From Sphingomonas populi (GTDB taxonomy: Bacteria; Pseudomonadota; Alphaproteobacteria; Sphingomonadales; Sphingomonadaceae): a DNA stretch of 64,000 nt. Below are positions 18,525-30,140 of the stretch, in pieces. The stretch is from positions 61,489 through 125,488 of the forward strand of contig NZ_SGIS01000011.1 of assembly GCF_004208535.1 (NCBI RefSeq). Reading direction: 5' to 3'. Under the pieces are notes generated by a model. That model had not been told where the DNA came from, searched no databases, and was given only the letters and a program-made list of their open reading frames with translations. The translations under genes and the position numbers were made by a program. How positions within the stretch are numbered: position 1 is the stretch's first letter; each line of letters opens with the position of its first letter.

Positions 18525-18611
18525 CGTCGCCCCGGCGCAGGCCGGGGCCGCTGCGTGTTGCGCGTACCGACCACCCCAAACAAACCGGCCCCGGCCTGCG
18601 CCGGGGCGACG
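18525..18611. repeat. perfect 25-bp inverted repeat (intergenic repeat element)
   Basis: Arms at 18525-18549 and 18587-18611 are exact reverse complements of 25 bases beginning CGTCGCCCCGGCGCAGG, separated by a 37-base loop. Each arm also contains a small internal hairpin (CCCCGG...CCGGGG). It lies between convergent proS and trhO. With no T-run it is not a simple intrinsic terminator. It looks like a REP/MITE-like element, and related sequence occurs at 19618-19699. Confidence 0.85.
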
Positions 18612-18633
18612 TGTAGGGCTTTTGCCTACGCCT

Positions 18634-19575
18634 TCAAGAAAGTGTGTCGGACCTCGGGGTAGCGCCGACATGCGCCAGGCCGCGCGACTCGGCGAGTTTC
18701 ACTTGCCGGTGGCGCTCGGCGAGGTTCGCGCGTTTGGTGGCATCACGCGTGCCGTGGCAGGCAGGGCAGCTTACGCCTTCCTCATAGAGAGGCGACGCCC
18801 GATCCTCACGGCTGACCGGCATTCGGCACGCGCGGCATAGTGCATGGCTGCCCGGTGCAAGACTGTGGCCGACCGCGACGCGTTCGTCGAACACGAAGCA
18901 TTCGCCCTCCCAGCGGCTCTCGGCGGCGGGCACCTCCTCGAGATATTTGAGGATGCCGCCATGCAGGTGGAACACCGAGTCGAACCCCTGCGCCTTGACG
19001 AACGCCGTCGCCTTTTCGCAGCGGATGCCGCCGGTGCAGAACATCGCGATCGTCTTGCCGGCGAGCTCGCTTTGATGGTCCCGGAACCAGCCGGGGAAAT
19101 CGCTGAAGCTGTCAGTGCCGGGGTCGATCGCGCCCGCGAAGCTGCCGACGCGCACTTCGTAAGCGTTGCGGGTGTCGATCACCACGGTGTCGGGGCGTGC
19201 GATCAGCGCGTTCCACTCGGCGGGTGCGACGTAGGTGCCGACGTCTTCGAGCGGATCGATCTCGGGTTCGCCCATCGTCACGATCTCGCGCTTGAGCCGC
19301 ACCTTGAGCCGGTGGAACGGCATTTCGGCGGCGTGCGAATATTTGATCTCGGCTTCCGCGCAGCCGGGCAGGGCTCGGATCGCCGCGACGACGTCGTCGA
19401 TCGCGGCGTCGCTGCCCGCGATCGTGCCGTTGATCCCTTCGCGGGCGAGCAATAACGTGCCCTTCACGCCAAGCCGCGCGCAGAGATCGTACAGCGGTGC
19501 GCGCAGTGCTGCGGGATCGTCGAATCGGGCGAATCGATACAGTGCGGCGACGCGGACGGGCAGGGGGGTATTCAT
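18634..19575 (-). CDS. trhO: tRNA uridine(34) hydroxylase / rhodanese-domain protein
   Basis: 313 residues matching the YceA/TrhO family, which hydroxylates U34 of certain tRNAs in an oxygen-dependent step toward 5-(carboxy)methoxyuridine. The order is an N-terminal acylphosphatase-like domain (REGINGTIAG, 45-54), then a rhodanese domain (VVIDTRNAYEVRVGSF, about 131-146) with the active Cys180 in CTGGIRCEK, then a C-terminal cysteine-rich tail (CRACRMPVS, CPACHGT) that may bind zinc. It is convergent with proS and divergent from the str operon. Confidence 0.93.
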   Translation of the reverse strand: MNTPLPVRVAALYRFARFDDPAALRAPLYDLCARLGVKGTLLLAREGINGTIAGSDAAIDDVVAAIRALPGCAEAEIKYSHAAEMPFHRLKVRLKREIVTMGEPEIDPLEDVGTYVAPAEWNALIARPDTVVIDTRNAYEVRVGSFAGAIDPGTDSFSDFPGWFRDHQSELAGKTIAMFCTGGIRCEKATAFVKAQGFDSVFHLHGGILKYLEEVPAAESRWEGECFVFDERVAVGHSLAPGSHALCRACRMPVSREDRASPLYEEGVSCPACHGTRDATKRANLAERHRQVKLAESRGLAHVGATPRSDTLS

Positions 19576-19617
19576 CGCCCGCTCGCTAGAATAGATTGCC
19601 CGGTGCCGTCAAAGATA

Positions 19618-19699
19618 CCGTCGCCCCCGCGCAGGCCAGGCCGCTGAGTATAGGCCGATCGTTGGGCAACGCTGTGCAACGGCGCAGGCCGGGGCGACG
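19618..19699. repeat. degenerate copy of GC-rich intergenic inverted repeat
   Basis: The left edge (19618-19637) begins CCGTCGCCCCCGCGCAGGCC and the right edge (19681-19699) reads GGCGCAGGCCGGGGCGACG. The outer nine bases (CGTCGCCCC/GGGGCGACG) are inverted, as in the perfect repeat at 18525-18611, while the interior has diverged. It therefore looks like an older member of the same family, placed upstream of the str promoter. Confidence 0.6.
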
Positions 19700-19718
19700 C
19701 ACGTATCCGTCCACGGCA

Positions 19719-19747
19719 TTGACCGTATTCGACTCCCCCTGTATAGG
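19719..19747 (+). promoter_or_regulatory. candidate promoter of the str operon
   Basis: TTGACC (19719-19724) and TATAGG (19742-19747) are separated by exactly 17 bases, a good housekeeping-sigma promoter. It lies 175 bases before the rpsL start, giving a long leader that contains the hairpin at 19812-19849. Confidence 0.7.
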
Positions 19748-19811
19748 CGCCGCTGCTCGCATGAGGACTAACGTTCTCGTGCGGGTGCTTGAACATTGCT
19801 GGATGCATTCA

Positions 19812-19849
19812 GGGCCAGGGGGAATCACTCGATTCCCGAAGGCCCTTTT
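19812..19849 (+). terminator. terminator-like hairpin in the rpsL leader (possible attenuator)
   Basis: A two-part stem pairs GGGCC with GGCCC and GGGAATC with GATTCCC around an ACTC loop, and TTTT follows directly. It lies between the candidate str promoter and rpsL. Its position suggests transcription attenuation of the ribosomal operon or termination of upstream transcription. Confidence 0.6.
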
Positions 19850-19921
19850 GTATTCCCCAAATTGTTCGGGGGGGCGTTATGGCTCCAGCAAAGTAACCAA
19901 TATTCCAAGGTGAAGAGATTC

Positions 19922-20293
19922 ATGCCGACGATCAACCAGTTGGTCCGCAAGGGCCGCGATCCGCAGAAGGCCAAGTCCAAGGTTCCTGCGATGGAAGCCA
20001 ATCCCCAGAAGCGCGGCGTTTGCACGCGCGTCTACACGACGACCCCGAAGAAGCCGAACTCGGCTCTGCGCAAGGTGGCCAAGGTCCGCCTGACCAACCA
20101 GCGCGAAGTCATCAGCTACATCCCGGGCGAGGGCCACAACCTGCAGGAGCACTCGGTCGTGCTGATCCGTGGCGGTCGTGTTCGCGATCTTCCCGGCGTG
20201 CGCTACCACGTTCTGCGCGGTGTGCTCGATACGCAGGGCGTCAAGGACCGCAAGCAGTCGCGTTCGAAGTACGGCGCCAAGCGTCCTAAGTAA
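19922..20293 (+). CDS. rpsL: 30S ribosomal protein S12
   Basis: 123 residues. S12 sits at the decoding centre and sets accuracy. The start at 19922 ([12 protein letters not shown]) is the conserved one. A longer open frame upstream is not conserved. [13 protein letters not shown] carries the conserved Lys43, but position 88, lysine in most bacteria (GGRVKDLPGV), is arginine here ([10 protein letters not shown]; codon CGC at 20183-20185). Lys88Arg is a classic streptomycin-resistance change in other bacteria. First gene of the str operon, followed by rpsG after 61 bases. Confidence 0.98.
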   Translation: MPTINQLVRKGRDPQKAKSKVPAMEANPQKRGVCTRVYTTTPKKPNSALRKVAKVRLTNQREVISYIPGEGHNLQEHSVVLIRGGRVRDLPGVRYHVLRGVLDTQGVKDRKQSRSKYGAKRPK

Positions 20294-20354
20294 TTAGCCA
20301 GAGTAAGCCCCGGACGTGTTCCGGACCGGCTGAAGCACAGACAAGGAATTTGAA

Positions 20355-20825
20355 ATGGCACGTCGTCGCAGGCCCGAAAAGCGGGTCATCCTGCCCGATC
20401 CCCAGTACGGGGACGAGGTTCTCTCCAAGTTCATGAACAGCGTCATGCTGGACGGCAAGAAGTCCGTCGCCGAAGGGATCGTCTACACCGCGCTCGCCAC
20501 CGTCGAGCAGCGTGCGAAGAAGGACCCGATCGGCGTGTTCCACGACGCGCTGGCGAACGTGAAGCCGGGCATCGAGGTCCGCAGCCGCCGCGTCGGCGGT
20601 GCGACCTATCAGGTGCCGGTCGAGGTTCGCCCCGAGCGTGCGCAGGCACTGGCGATCCGTTGGCTGATCACCGCGGCGCGCTCGCGCAGCGAGAACACCA
20701 TGTCGGCGCGCCTCTCGGGCGAACTGCTCGACGCTTCGAACAACCGTGGCAACGCGGTGAAGAAGCGCGAAGACACGCACCGTATGGCGGAGGCCAACCG
20801 CGCCTTCTCGCACTACCGCTGGTAA
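20355..20825 (+). CDS. rpsG: 30S ribosomal protein S7
   Basis: 156 residues, the standard length. S7 nucleates assembly of the 3' domain of 16S rRNA and contacts tRNA in the E site. It begins [20 protein letters not shown] and ends NRAFSHYRW, both typical. AAGGAA at 20343-20348 is the ribosome binding site. Second gene of the str operon. In E. coli S7 represses its own operon translationally, and whether that holds here cannot be read from the sequence. Confidence 0.98.
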   Translation: MARRRRPEKRVILPDPQYGDEVLSKFMNSVMLDGKKSVAEGIVYTALATVEQRAKKDPIGVFHDALANVKPGIEVRSRRVGGATYQVPVEVRPERAQALAIRWLITAARSRSENTMSARLSGELLDASNNRGNAVKKREDTHRMAEANRAFSHYRW

Positions 20826-21013
20826 GCCTATCGGTCATGGCAGGTTTGTAAGACCTGTCGTGATCCCTTATATGGGTGGCGAGACCGGGAGGTTTCGCCC
20901 CCACATTTGTATTCCACCGTCCGCGTCGAGCCGCTATCGCGCGGCGTGGCGTGTCCGGGAACCCTCCCGCCGCCCGTTTTTACCGCCGTCCAGGCACCCA
21001 GGAGTGACGCATC

Positions 21014-23110
<2,097 letters not shown>

Positions 23111-23118
23111 CGCGGGCC

Positions 23119-23145
23119 GGCACGCGGCGCTCAGGCCCGCGTGCC
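23119..23145 (+). other. hairpin between fusA and tuf
   Basis: A perfect nine-base stem, GGCACGCGG (23119-23127) with CCGCGTGCC (23137-23145), lies nine bases after the fusA stop. No T-run follows, so it is more likely an mRNA-stability or processing element than a full intrinsic terminator. Confidence 0.5.
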
Positions 23146-23271
23146 GATCCACAAGGCGCTTGACGTTGCATGCTGATGCACGCAGGGCTGGCGCAATTCA
23201 ATTTGAGCCGCTATGGGGCCGCTTTCGCGCGGCAATCCCGGCACGGAAACGATCAATTAAGGTAGGGAATC

Positions 23272-24465
23272 ATGGCTAAAGCAAAGTTCGAGCGGACTAA
23301 GCCGCATCTCAACATCGGCACCATCGGTCACGTCGATCATGGTAAGACCTCGCTGACCGCAGCGATCACGAAGGTTCTGGCCGAGACCGGCGGCGCCACG
23401 TTCACCAGCTATGCCAACATCGACAAGGCTCCCGAAGAGCGCGAGCGCGGCATCACGATCTCGACCGCACACGTCGAGTATGAGACGCTGGCACGTCACT
23501 ACGCGCACGTCGATTGCCCGGGCCACGCCGATTATGTGAAGAACATGATCACCGGCGCGGCGCAGATGGACGGCGCGATCCTCGTCGTTTCGGCGACCGA
23601 CGGCCCGATGCCGCAGACCCGCGAGCACATCCTGCTCGCCCGCCAGGTCGGCGTGCCGACGATGGTGGTGTTCATGAACAAGGTCGATCTGGTCGACGAC
23701 GCCGAGATCCTCGAGCTCGTCGAGCTCGAAATCCGCGAGCTGCTCTCGTCTTATGATTTCGACGGCGACAACATCCCCGTCATTCCGGGTTCGGCTGTTG
23801 CCGCGCTGAACGACGTCACGCCTGAGATCGGCCACGACGCCGTGCTCAAGCTGATGGAAGCGGTCGATACCTACCTACCGCAGCCCGAGCGTCCGCTCGA
23901 CAAGCCGTTCATGATGCCGATCGAAGACGTGTTCTCGATCTCGGGTCGCGGTACGGTCGTCACCGGCCGCGTCGAGACCGGCATCGTCAAGGTTGGCGAG
24001 GAAGTCGAGATCGTCGGTATTCACCCGGCAGTCCGTAAGACCACCGTCACCGGCGTCGAAATGTTCCGCAAGCTGCTCGATCAGGGCCAGGCAGGCGACA
24101 ACATCGGCGCGCTGATCCGCGGCGTCGGCCGTGAAGAGGTCGAGCGTGGCCAGGTGCTCTGCAAGCCCGGCTCGATCAAGCCGCACACCGACTTCTCGTC
24201 GGAAGTGTACGTGCTGTCGAAGGACGAGGGTGGCCGTCACACGCCGTTCTTCGCCAACTATCGTCCGCAGTTCTACTTCCGCACCACGGACGTGACCGGC
24301 ACCGTCGAGCTGCCTGAGGGCACCGAGATGGTCATGCCTGGCGACAACATCGCGCTCGGCGTGAAGCTGATCGCACCGATCGCTATGGACGTGGGCCAGC
24401 GCTTCACGATCCGCGAGGGTGGTCGTACGGTTGGTTCGGGTATCGTCAGCGGTATCACGAAGTAA
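23272..24465 (+). CDS. tuf: translation elongation factor Tu
   Basis: 397 residues. EF-Tu-GTP delivers aminoacyl-tRNA to the ribosome. G motifs are intact: [48 protein letters not shown] and a late SAVAAL. AGGTAGGGAATC precedes the ATG. It is the last gene of the str operon and is followed by a strong terminator. Many proteobacteria carry a second tuf elsewhere, but none is in this window. Confidence 0.98.
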   Translation: MAKAKFERTKPHLNIGTIGHVDHGKTSLTAAITKVLAETGGATFTSYANIDKAPEERERGITISTAHVEYETLARHYAHVDCPGHADYVKNMITGAAQMDGAILVVSATDGPMPQTREHILLARQVGVPTMVVFMNKVDLVDDAEILELVELEIRELLSSYDFDGDNIPVIPGSAVAALNDVTPEIGHDAVLKLMEAVDTYLPQPERPLDKPFMMPIEDVFSISGRGTVVTGRVETGIVKVGEEVEIVGIHPAVRKTTVTGVEMFRKLLDQGQAGDNIGALIRGVGREEVERGQVLCKPGSIKPHTDFSSEVYVLSKDEGGRHTPFFANYRPQFYFRTTDVTGTVELPEGTEMVMPGDNIALGVKLIAPIAMDVGQRFTIREGGRTVGSGIVSGITK

Positions 24466-24486
24466 TCTTACGCTAAAAAAAGTTAG

Positions 24487-24525
24487 CCGCCCGTGCCTCT
24501 CCAGAGGCGCGGGCGGTTGCTTTTT
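24487..24525 (+). terminator. rho-independent terminator after tuf
   Basis: The stem CCGCCCGTGCCTC / GAGGCGCGGGCGG (one G-T pair) with a four-base loop is followed by TTGCTTTTTG. It ends the str operon and separates it from the S10 operon. Confidence 0.85.
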
Positions 24526-24591
24526 GTAGGAGGCCGCTGTAATGGCCCGCCTCCGGTTTTGAACTGAACAACCAGCGGTGGCCCCCGAGGC

Positions 24592-24673
24592 CGTCATCCC
24601 GTCGCAAGCCGGGATCTTTTGGTGGAGCGCATGGCGCTTCACCGCGAGAGACCCCAGCGTTCGCTGGGGTGAC
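24592..24673. repeat. composite hairpin repeat between tuf and rpsJ
   Basis: Three small stems in series: ATCCC/GGGAT (24595-24614), GAGCGC/GCGCTT (about 24624-24639) and a perfect ACCCCAGCG/CGCTGGGGT (24651-24670). The outer edges, GTCATCCC and GGGGTGAC, are roughly inverted. This architecture resembles mobile intergenic repeats of sphingomonads, although the core differs from the repeat at 18525. Confidence 0.55.
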
Positions 24674-24717
24674 GATCTTGGGCAAAGTCACCCCGCTCTT
24701 TCGCATTGGTAGGGTAC

Positions 24718-25026
24718 ATGGACAGCAACATCCGCATTCGCCTTAAGGCGTTCGATCATCGCGTGCTCGATCAGGCTGCCGGCGACATCGCCGACACCGC
24801 CCGCCGCACCGGCGCACTCATCCGTGGCCCGATTCCTTTGCCGACTCACATCGACAAGTTCACGGTCAACCGCGGCCCGCACATCGACAAGAAGTCGCGC
24901 GAGCAGTTCGAGACGCGTACCTACAAGCGCCTGCTCGACATCGTGCAGCCGACCCCGCAGACGGTGGACGCGCTGATGAAGCTCGATCTCGCTGCTGGTG
25001 TTGACGTTGAGATCAAGCTCGCGTAA
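24718..25026 (+). CDS. rpsJ: 30S ribosomal protein S10
   Basis: 102 residues from the ATG at 24718 ([18 protein letters not shown]), preceded by GGTAGGG. An upstream TTG would add four unconserved residues. S10 helps form the A-site head region and is the NusG/NusB partner in antitermination. First gene of the S10 operon. It is separated from rplC by 207 bases, so a further promoter may lie there. Confidence 0.97.
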   Translation: MDSNIRIRLKAFDHRVLDQAAGDIADTARRTGALIRGPIPLPTHIDKFTVNRGPHIDKKSREQFETRTYKRLLDIVQPTPQTVDALMKLDLAAGVDVEIKLA

Positions 25027-25233
25027 ACGCGCCGCTCCAAGAGATTCGGCCCCGTAACCGGGGCAGATAGGGATACCGCCGGACTTGTCCGGGTCTGCGT
25101 CCCCCGACATGCTTCCTGCCTTCAGGAAGCGCCAGCCCGGGTCGGGGCCGACGCAGTATAAATGTTTTCGGGTTGAGCACGCACGCTACGGAATCGTCCG
25201 TGGCGTGCCTCTGTTATGGAAAGGGATCAGATC

Positions 25234-25989
25234 ATGCGCACTGGCGTGATCGCGAAGAAATTGGGGATGACGCGTCTGTTCCAGGACGATGGCCGGCATG
25301 TGCCGGTAACCGTTCTGCAGCTCGACAATCTCCAGGTCGTGGCCGTTCGCGAGGCCGATCGTGATGGGTATGTCGCCGTCCAGTTGGGCGCCGGCGTTGC
25401 CAAAGCAAAGAATGTCGCCAAGCCGCAGCGCGGGCACTTCGGCAAGGCCGAAGTCGAGCCCAAGGCGATCGTCCGTGAATTCCGTGTCGCCGAGGATGCT
25501 GTCCTCGAAGTCGGCGCCGAGATTTCGGCCGATCACTATGTCGCCGGCCAGATCGTCGACGTTCAGGGCTATACGCAGGGCAAGGGCTTCCAGGGCGGCA
25601 TGAAGCGCTGGGGCTTCGGCGGTTTGCGCGCGACGCACGGCGTTTCGGTTTCGCACCGTTCGCTCGGTTCTACCGGCCAGCGTCAGGATCCGGGCAAGGT
25701 CTTCAAGAACAAGAAGATGGCCGGCCACATGGGTGACGCGCAGCGCACCCAGCAGAACCTCGAGATCGTTTCGACCGACGTCGAGCGCGGCCTGATCTTC
25801 GTCAAGGGCTCGGTGCCCGGCTCGAAGGGCGGCTGGCTGCTCGTCAAGGACGCGGTCAAGATCGCACGTCCCGAGGCTGCTCCGTACCCCGCCGGCCTCA
25901 AAGCCGCTCAGAACAACAACGATGCGCCCGCAGAGACGCCCGCCGAGACGGTGGACGACGCAGCGGCCACCGACGGCCAGGAGGGCTGA
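25234..25989 (+). CDS. rplC: 50S ribosomal protein L3
   Basis: 251 residues from the ATG at 25234 ([16 protein letters not shown]). L3 is an early assembly protein reaching the peptidyl-transferase centre. The glutamine of [14 protein letters not shown] is the usual PrmB methylation site. Compared with E. coli L3 it has a C-terminal acidic, Ala/Asn/Glu-rich tail of about 30 residues ([14 protein letters not shown]...), which is likely exposed and flexible. Only two bases separate it from rplD. Confidence 0.97.
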   Translation: MRTGVIAKKLGMTRLFQDDGRHVPVTVLQLDNLQVVAVREADRDGYVAVQLGAGVAKAKNVAKPQRGHFGKAEVEPKAIVREFRVAEDAVLEVGAEISADHYVAGQIVDVQGYTQGKGFQGGMKRWGFGGLRATHGVSVSHRSLGSTGQRQDPGKVFKNKKMAGHMGDAQRTQQNLEIVSTDVERGLIFVKGSVPGSKGGWLLVKDAVKIARPEAAPYPAGLKAAQNNNDAPAETPAETVDDAAATDGQEG

Positions 25990-25991
25990 TC

Positions 25992-26618
25992 GTGAAGGTT
26001 AAGCTTCAATCCTTCGCCGATACCGCGGACAGCGATATCGAGCTCAACGACGAGGTCTTCGGCCTCGATCCGCGCGGCGACATCCTGCACCGCGTCGTCA
26101 CCTGGCAGCTCGAAAAGCGCCGTGCGACCGCAAGCGGCACGCGTGAGCGTGCCGATGTTGCCCGCACCGGCAAGAAGTTCGGTCGCCAGAAGGGCGGCGG
26201 TACGGCGCGTCACGGCGATCGCCGCGCTCCGATCTTCGTCGGTGGTGGTAAGGCGCACGGTCAGCGGACCCGCGACTTCAATCCGTCGCTGAACAAGAAG
26301 ATCCGCGCGCTTGGTCTCAAGATGGCGCTCAGCAGCCACGCCAAGGCTGGCTCGCTGGTCATTCTCGACAGCCTCGCGGTTTCCGAGGGCAAGACCAAGA
26401 CGCTGATCGCCGACTGGGCCAAGCTCGGCACCGGCAAGACCGCGCTGGTCATCGACGGTGACACGGTCGAGACGACGTTCGTTCTCGCAGCGGGCAACCT
26501 CTCGACGATCAACGTGATGCCGGCCGCCGGCGCCAACGTCTACGACATTCTGAAGCACGACACGCTGGTTCTCACCCGCGCTGCCGTTGAAAAGCTGGAG
26601 GCGCGCTTCAATGGCTAA
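25992..26618 (+). CDS. rplD: 50S ribosomal protein L4
   Basis: 208 residues, normal length. It starts at a GTG ([15 protein letters not shown]). The extended loop [20 protein letters not shown], which lines the peptide exit tunnel, is conserved. In E. coli L4 autoregulates the S10 operon, which is not testable here. The stop overlaps the rplW start by eight bases. Confidence 0.97.
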   Translation: MKVKLQSFADTADSDIELNDEVFGLDPRGDILHRVVTWQLEKRRATASGTRERADVARTGKKFGRQKGGGTARHGDRRAPIFVGGGKAHGQRTRDFNPSLNKKIRALGLKMALSSHAKAGSLVILDSLAVSEGKTKTLIADWAKLGTGKTALVIDGDTVETTFVLAAGNLSTINVMPAAGANVYDILKHDTLVLTRAAVEKLEARFNG

Positions 26619-26925
26619 GAAGCAGAAGGGCGATATCGCGGTCCGTCATTACGACGTGATCGTTGCGCCGCACATCACCGAAAAGGCGACCCTGCTCTCC
26701 GAGCACAACGCCGTCGTGTTCAAGGTTGCGAACGACGCCACCAAGCCTGAAATCAAGGCTGCGGTCGAGGCGCTGTTCGGGGTGAACGTCACTGGCGTGA
26801 ACACCATTGTCCAGAAGGGCAAGACCAAGAAGTGGAAGGGCGCGGATTACACGCGCTCGGACGTCAAGAAAGCGATCGTTACGTTGAAGGACGGACAGTC
26901 CATCGACGTGACGACGGGGATCTGA
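26611..26925 (+). CDS. rplW: 50S ribosomal protein L23
   Basis: 104 residues from the ATG at 26611 ([20 protein letters not shown]), which overlaps the end of rplD by eight bases. HITEKAT and [13 protein letters not shown] are typical. L23 sits at the exit-tunnel rim and docks trigger factor, SRP and the translocon. It is followed by rplB after four bases. Confidence 0.96.
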   Translation: MAKKQKGDIAVRHYDVIVAPHITEKATLLSEHNAVVFKVANDATKPEIKAAVEALFGVNVTGVNTIVQKGKTKKWKGADYTRSDVKKAIVTLKDGQSIDVTTGI

Positions 26926-26929
26926 TCCG

Positions 26930-27784
26930 ATGGCATTGAAGCATTATAACCCGACGAGCCCGGCGCGCCGTGGCCTCATCCTGGTCGACCGTTCCGGCCT
27001 GCACAAGGGCGGCCCCGTCAAGGCGCTGACCGAAGGCAAGCGCAAGACCGGTGGCCGCAACAACAAGGGCCATGTCACGTCGCGCGGCATCGCCGGCGGC
27101 CACAAGCAGCGCTATCGTATCATCGATTTCAAGCGCCGCCTGTGGGATGTCGAGGGTACGGTCGAGCGGATCGAATATGATCCCAACCGCACCGCGTTCA
27201 TCGCGCTCGTCAACTACGCCGCTGATGCCGAAGGCAAGGTCGTTCAGGCTTACATCATCGCTCCGCAGCGTCTCGCTGTCGGCGACAAGGTGATCGCCGG
27301 CAAGAAGACCGACGTGAAGCCCGGCAACGCGATGGAGCTCGGCCAGATCCCGGTCGGAACGATCGTCCACAACGTCGAGATGAAGCCCGGCAAGGGTGGT
27401 CAGCTCGCACGGTCGGCCGGCACCTATGTGCAGGTCGTCGGTCGCGACAAGGGCATGGTGATGGTTCGCCTCAATTCGGGCGAGCAGCGCTATATCCACG
27501 CAGGCTGCATGGCGACGATCGGTGCGGTGTCGAACCCCGACAACGGCAACACCAACCTCGCCAAGGCCGGCCGCAACCGCTGGTTGGGCAAGCGCCCGCT
27601 GACGCGCGGCGTCGCCAAGAACCCGGTCGACCATCCGCACGGCGGTGGTGAAGGCCGGACCTCGGGCGGCCGTCATCCGGTCACGCCTTGGGGCAAGCCG
27701 ACGAAGGGTGCGCGCACCCGTCACAACAAGTCGACGGATAAGATGATCATCCGTTCGCGTCATTCGACGAAGAGGAAGGGCTAA
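26930..27784 (+). CDS. rplB: 50S ribosomal protein L2
   Basis: 284 residues, slightly longer than E. coli L2 (273). L2 supports subunit joining and the peptidyl-transferase centre. The conserved loop [20 protein letters not shown] holds the key histidine. It begins [16 protein letters not shown] and ends [12 protein letters not shown]. One base separates it from rpsS. Confidence 0.98.
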   Translation: MALKHYNPTSPARRGLILVDRSGLHKGGPVKALTEGKRKTGGRNNKGHVTSRGIAGGHKQRYRIIDFKRRLWDVEGTVERIEYDPNRTAFIALVNYAADAEGKVVQAYIIAPQRLAVGDKVIAGKKTDVKPGNAMELGQIPVGTIVHNVEMKPGKGGQLARSAGTYVQVVGRDKGMVMVRLNSGEQRYIHAGCMATIGAVSNPDNGNTNLAKAGRNRWLGKRPLTRGVAKNPVDHPHGGGEGRTSGGRHPVTPWGKPTKGARTRHNKSTDKMIIRSRHSTKRKG

Positions 27785-27785
27785 G

Positions 27786-28061
27786 ATGGCTCGCTCAGTC
27801 TGGAAGGGTCCGTTCGTGGACCTTCATCTGCTGAAGAAGGCAGAAACCGCGCAGGACACCAACGCGCGTGGTGCGATCAAGACCTGGTCGCGTCGCTCGA
27901 CGATCCTGCCGCAGTTCGTCGGCCTCACGTTCAGCGTCTATAATGGCCGCAAGTTCGTGCCGGTCTCCGTCAACGAAGACATGGTGGGCATGAAGCTCGG
28001 CGAGTTCGCGCCGACGCGCTATTTCCCCGGCCATGCCGCGGACAAGAAGGGCAAGCGCTGA
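27786..28061 (+). CDS. rpsS: 30S ribosomal protein S19
   Basis: 91 residues, standard. It begins [20 protein letters not shown] and ends [18 protein letters not shown]19 binds the 30S head with S13 near the A site. Its TGA stop overlaps the rplV start by one base (TGATG), indicating translational coupling. Confidence 0.97.
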   Translation: MARSVWKGPFVDLHLLKKAETAQDTNARGAIKTWSRRSTILPQFVGLTFSVYNGRKFVPVSVNEDMVGMKLGEFAPTRYFPGHAADKKGKR

Positions 28062-28438
28062 TGTCGAAGCCGAAATCCCCCCGCAAGGTCGGTGAGAAAG
28101 AAGCTCTCTCCGTCGGTACGCAGATCCGTGGTTCCGCGCAGAAGCTCGGCCTCGTCGCCGCGCTCATTCGCGGCAAGAAGGTCGGCGATGCGATGAACAT
28201 CCTGCAGTTTTCGACCAAGGGCATGGCCATCGACGCGCGCAAGGTGCTGGCTTCGGCCATCGCCAACGCCGAGAACAACCATAACCTCGATGTCGACGCG
28301 CTCGTCGTTCACGAGGCTTCGGTTGGCAAGTCGATCGTGATGAAGCGGTTCGCCACGCGCGGCCGCGGCAAGTCGACCCGCATCCTCAAGCCGTTCAGCC
28401 GTCTGCGCATCGTCGTGCGCGAGCAGGAAGAAGCATAA
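28061..28438 (+). CDS. rplV: 50S ribosomal protein L22
   Basis: 125 residues. L22 lines the exit tunnel near the macrolide site. [19 protein letters not shown] and the tunnel hairpin [15 protein letters not shown] are conserved. It carries a short charged N-terminal extension ([17 protein letters not shown]) common in alphaproteobacteria. The stop overlaps rpsC by one base (TAATG). Confidence 0.96.
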   Translation: MSKPKSPRKVGEKEALSVGTQIRGSAQKLGLVAALIRGKKVGDAMNILQFSTKGMAIDARKVLASAIANAENNHNLDVDALVVHEASVGKSIVMKRFATRGRGKSTRILKPFSRLRIVVREQEEA

Positions 28439-29145
28439 TGGGTCAGAAATCGAACCCGATCGGTCTGCGCCTGCAGATCAACCGCACCTGGGATAGCCGC
28501 TGGTACGCGGAGGGCGCCGATTACGGCCGTCTTCTCCTCGAAGATCTGCGGATGCGCCAGTTCATCATGAAGTCGCTGCCGCAGGCGGCGATCTCCAAGG
28601 TGGTGATCGAGCGTCCGGCCAAGCTGTGCCGCGTGTCGATCTATGCCGCCCGTCCGGGCGTCATCATCGGAAAGAAGGGCGCGGACATCGAGAAGCTTCG
28701 CAAGAAGCTCGGCGCGATGACCACGTCTGACGTGTCGCTGAACATCGTCGAGATCCGCAAGCCGGAAGTTGATTCGAAGCTCGTCGCGCAGGGCATCGCC
28801 GATCAGCTCGAGCGTCGTATCGCATTCCGCCGCGCCATGAAGCGTGCGGTGCAGTCGGCGATGCGGCTCGGTGCCGAAGGTATTCGGATCAACTGCGGTG
28901 GCCGTCTCGGCGGCGCCGAGATCGCGCGGACCGAATGGTATCGCGAGGGCCGGGTGCCGCTTCACACACTGCGCGCGAACGTCGATTATGCCGAAGCGCA
29001 GGCGCACACCGCCTATGGCGTGTGCGGCGTCAAGGTGTGGATCTTCAAGGGTGAGATCCTCGGCCACGACCCGCTCGCGCAGGAGCGCATCATGATGGAG
29101 GCTCAGACCTCCGGCGTGCGCCCGGCGCGCGACGACCGTCGCTAA
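28438..29145 (+). CDS. rpsC: 30S ribosomal protein S3
   Basis: 235 residues. S3 surrounds the mRNA entry channel and has helicase activity together with S4 and S5. The KH domain motif [16 protein letters not shown] is present, and the C-terminal half contains [20 protein letters not shown]. It starts [20 protein letters not shown]. It lies 10 bases before rplP. Confidence 0.98.
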   Translation: MGQKSNPIGLRLQINRTWDSRWYAEGADYGRLLLEDLRMRQFIMKSLPQAAISKVVIERPAKLCRVSIYAARPGVIIGKKGADIEKLRKKLGAMTTSDVSLNIVEIRKPEVDSKLVAQGIADQLERRIAFRRAMKRAVQSAMRLGAEGIRINCGGRLGGAEIARTEWYREGRVPLHTLRANVDYAEAQAHTAYGVCGVKVWIFKGEILGHDPLAQERIMMEAQTSGVRPARDDRR

Positions 29146-29155
29146 GGACTGAATC

Positions 29156-29590
29156 ATGCTGCAACCGAAAAAGACCAAGTTCCGCAAGGCCTTCAAGGGC
29201 CGCATCCACGGTGACGCCAAGGGTGGTTCCACGCTCAACTTCGGGTCGTATGGCCTGAAGGCGATGGAGCCGGACCGGCTCACCGCCCGCCAGATCGAAG
29301 CGGCCCGCCGCGCGATCACGCGTCACATCAAGCGCCAGGGGCGTTTGTGGATTCGCGTGTTCCCGGACGTGCCGGTCTCGGGCAAGCCCGCCGAAGTCCG
29401 CATGGGCTCGGGTAAGGGTTCGCCGGAATTCTGGGCGGCGCGCGTCAAGCCCGGCCGCATTCTGTTCGAACTGGACGGCGTGCCCGGCGACATTGCTGCA
29501 GTGGCGTTCAGCCGCGCGGCGATGAAGCTGCCGATCAAGGTTAAGGTCGTCGCCCGTCTCGGCGACACCTCGCATCTGGGAGTCGTGTAA
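29156..29590 (+). CDS. rplP: 50S ribosomal protein L16
   Basis: 144 residues, a little longer than E. coli (136). L16 organises the A-site region of the large subunit. It begins [20 protein letters not shown]. The [26 protein letters not shown] core is recognisable. One base separates it from rpmC. Confidence 0.97.
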   Translation: MLQPKKTKFRKAFKGRIHGDAKGGSTLNFGSYGLKAMEPDRLTARQIEAARRAITRHIKRQGRLWIRVFPDVPVSGKPAEVRMGSGKGSPEFWAARVKPGRILFELDGVPGDIAAVAFSRAAMKLPIKVKVVARLGDTSHLGVV

Positions 29591-29591
29591 T

Positions 29592-29798
29592 ATGGCACGG
29601 ATCGACGATTTGAAGGCGAAGTCCGAGGACCAACTGTCCGAGGAACTCGGCAACCTGAAGCGCGAGGCGTTCAACCTCCGTTTCCAGGCGGCGACCAACC
29701 AGCTCGAAAAGCCGAGCCGGGTTCGCGAAGTCCGCCGTGACATCGCCCGTATCAAGACGCTGCAGACCGCTCGCTCGCGCGACGCGGCTGCCAAGTAA
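29592..29798 (+). CDS. rpmC: 50S ribosomal protein L29
   Basis: 68 residues, two long helices. [20 protein letters not shown] is the family signature, and [11 protein letters not shown] closes the second helix. L29 lies next to L23 at the exit tunnel and contributes to trigger-factor/SRP docking. It lies 10 bases before rpsQ. Confidence 0.95.
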   Translation: MARIDDLKAKSEDQLSEELGNLKREAFNLRFQAATNQLEKPSRVREVRRDIARIKTLQTARSRDAAAK

Positions 29799-29808
29799 GG
29801 ATTTAGAC

Positions 29809-30081
29809 ATGCCGAAGCGCGTGCTGACGGGGCTGATCGTCTCGGACAAGGGCGACAAGACGGTGGTCGTGAACGTGGAGCGCAAGGTCAAGCACGCGCT
29901 CTACGGCAAGATCATCCGCCGTTCGAAGAAGTATCACGCCCATGACGAGGCGAACGAGTACAAGCAGGGTGAAACCGTGCGGATCGAAGAGACCGCGCCG
30001 ATTTCCCGGCTGAAGACCTGGAAGGTGATCGATCGGGTTAACACCCATGCGACGCCGGAGCGGGTCGACGTCGACGCGTAA
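29809..30081 (+). CDS. rpsQ: 30S ribosomal protein S17
   Basis: 90 residues from the ATG at 29809 ([20 protein letters not shown]), preceded by AAGGA. An upstream in-frame extension overlapping rpmC is not conserved. S17 is a primary binder of the 16S 5' domain. [20 protein letters not shown] is typical. A 59-base gap separates it from rplN. Confidence 0.95.
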   Translation: MPKRVLTGLIVSDKGDKTVVVNVERKVKHALYGKIIRRSKKYHAHDEANEYKQGETVRIEETAPISRLKTWKVIDRVNTHATPERVDVDA

Positions 30082-30140
30082 GCGTCACTTTTAGGCGGGG
30101 TCCGGTCGGAATCGGCCCCATATGAGAAGGAAGCGGATCT

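Noticed and set aside
16969..18579. 536-codon open frame on the minus strand
   Set aside because: Antisense to proS, whose motifs are unambiguous.
23160..23187. Promoter before tuf (TTGACG with 17-base spacer)
   Set aside because: The -10 position reads CAGGGC, too poor to claim. Tuf may simply be read from upstream.
24466..24717. Small protein gene between tuf and rpsJ
   Set aside because: The region is filled by a terminator and hairpin repeats. Open frames there have no support.
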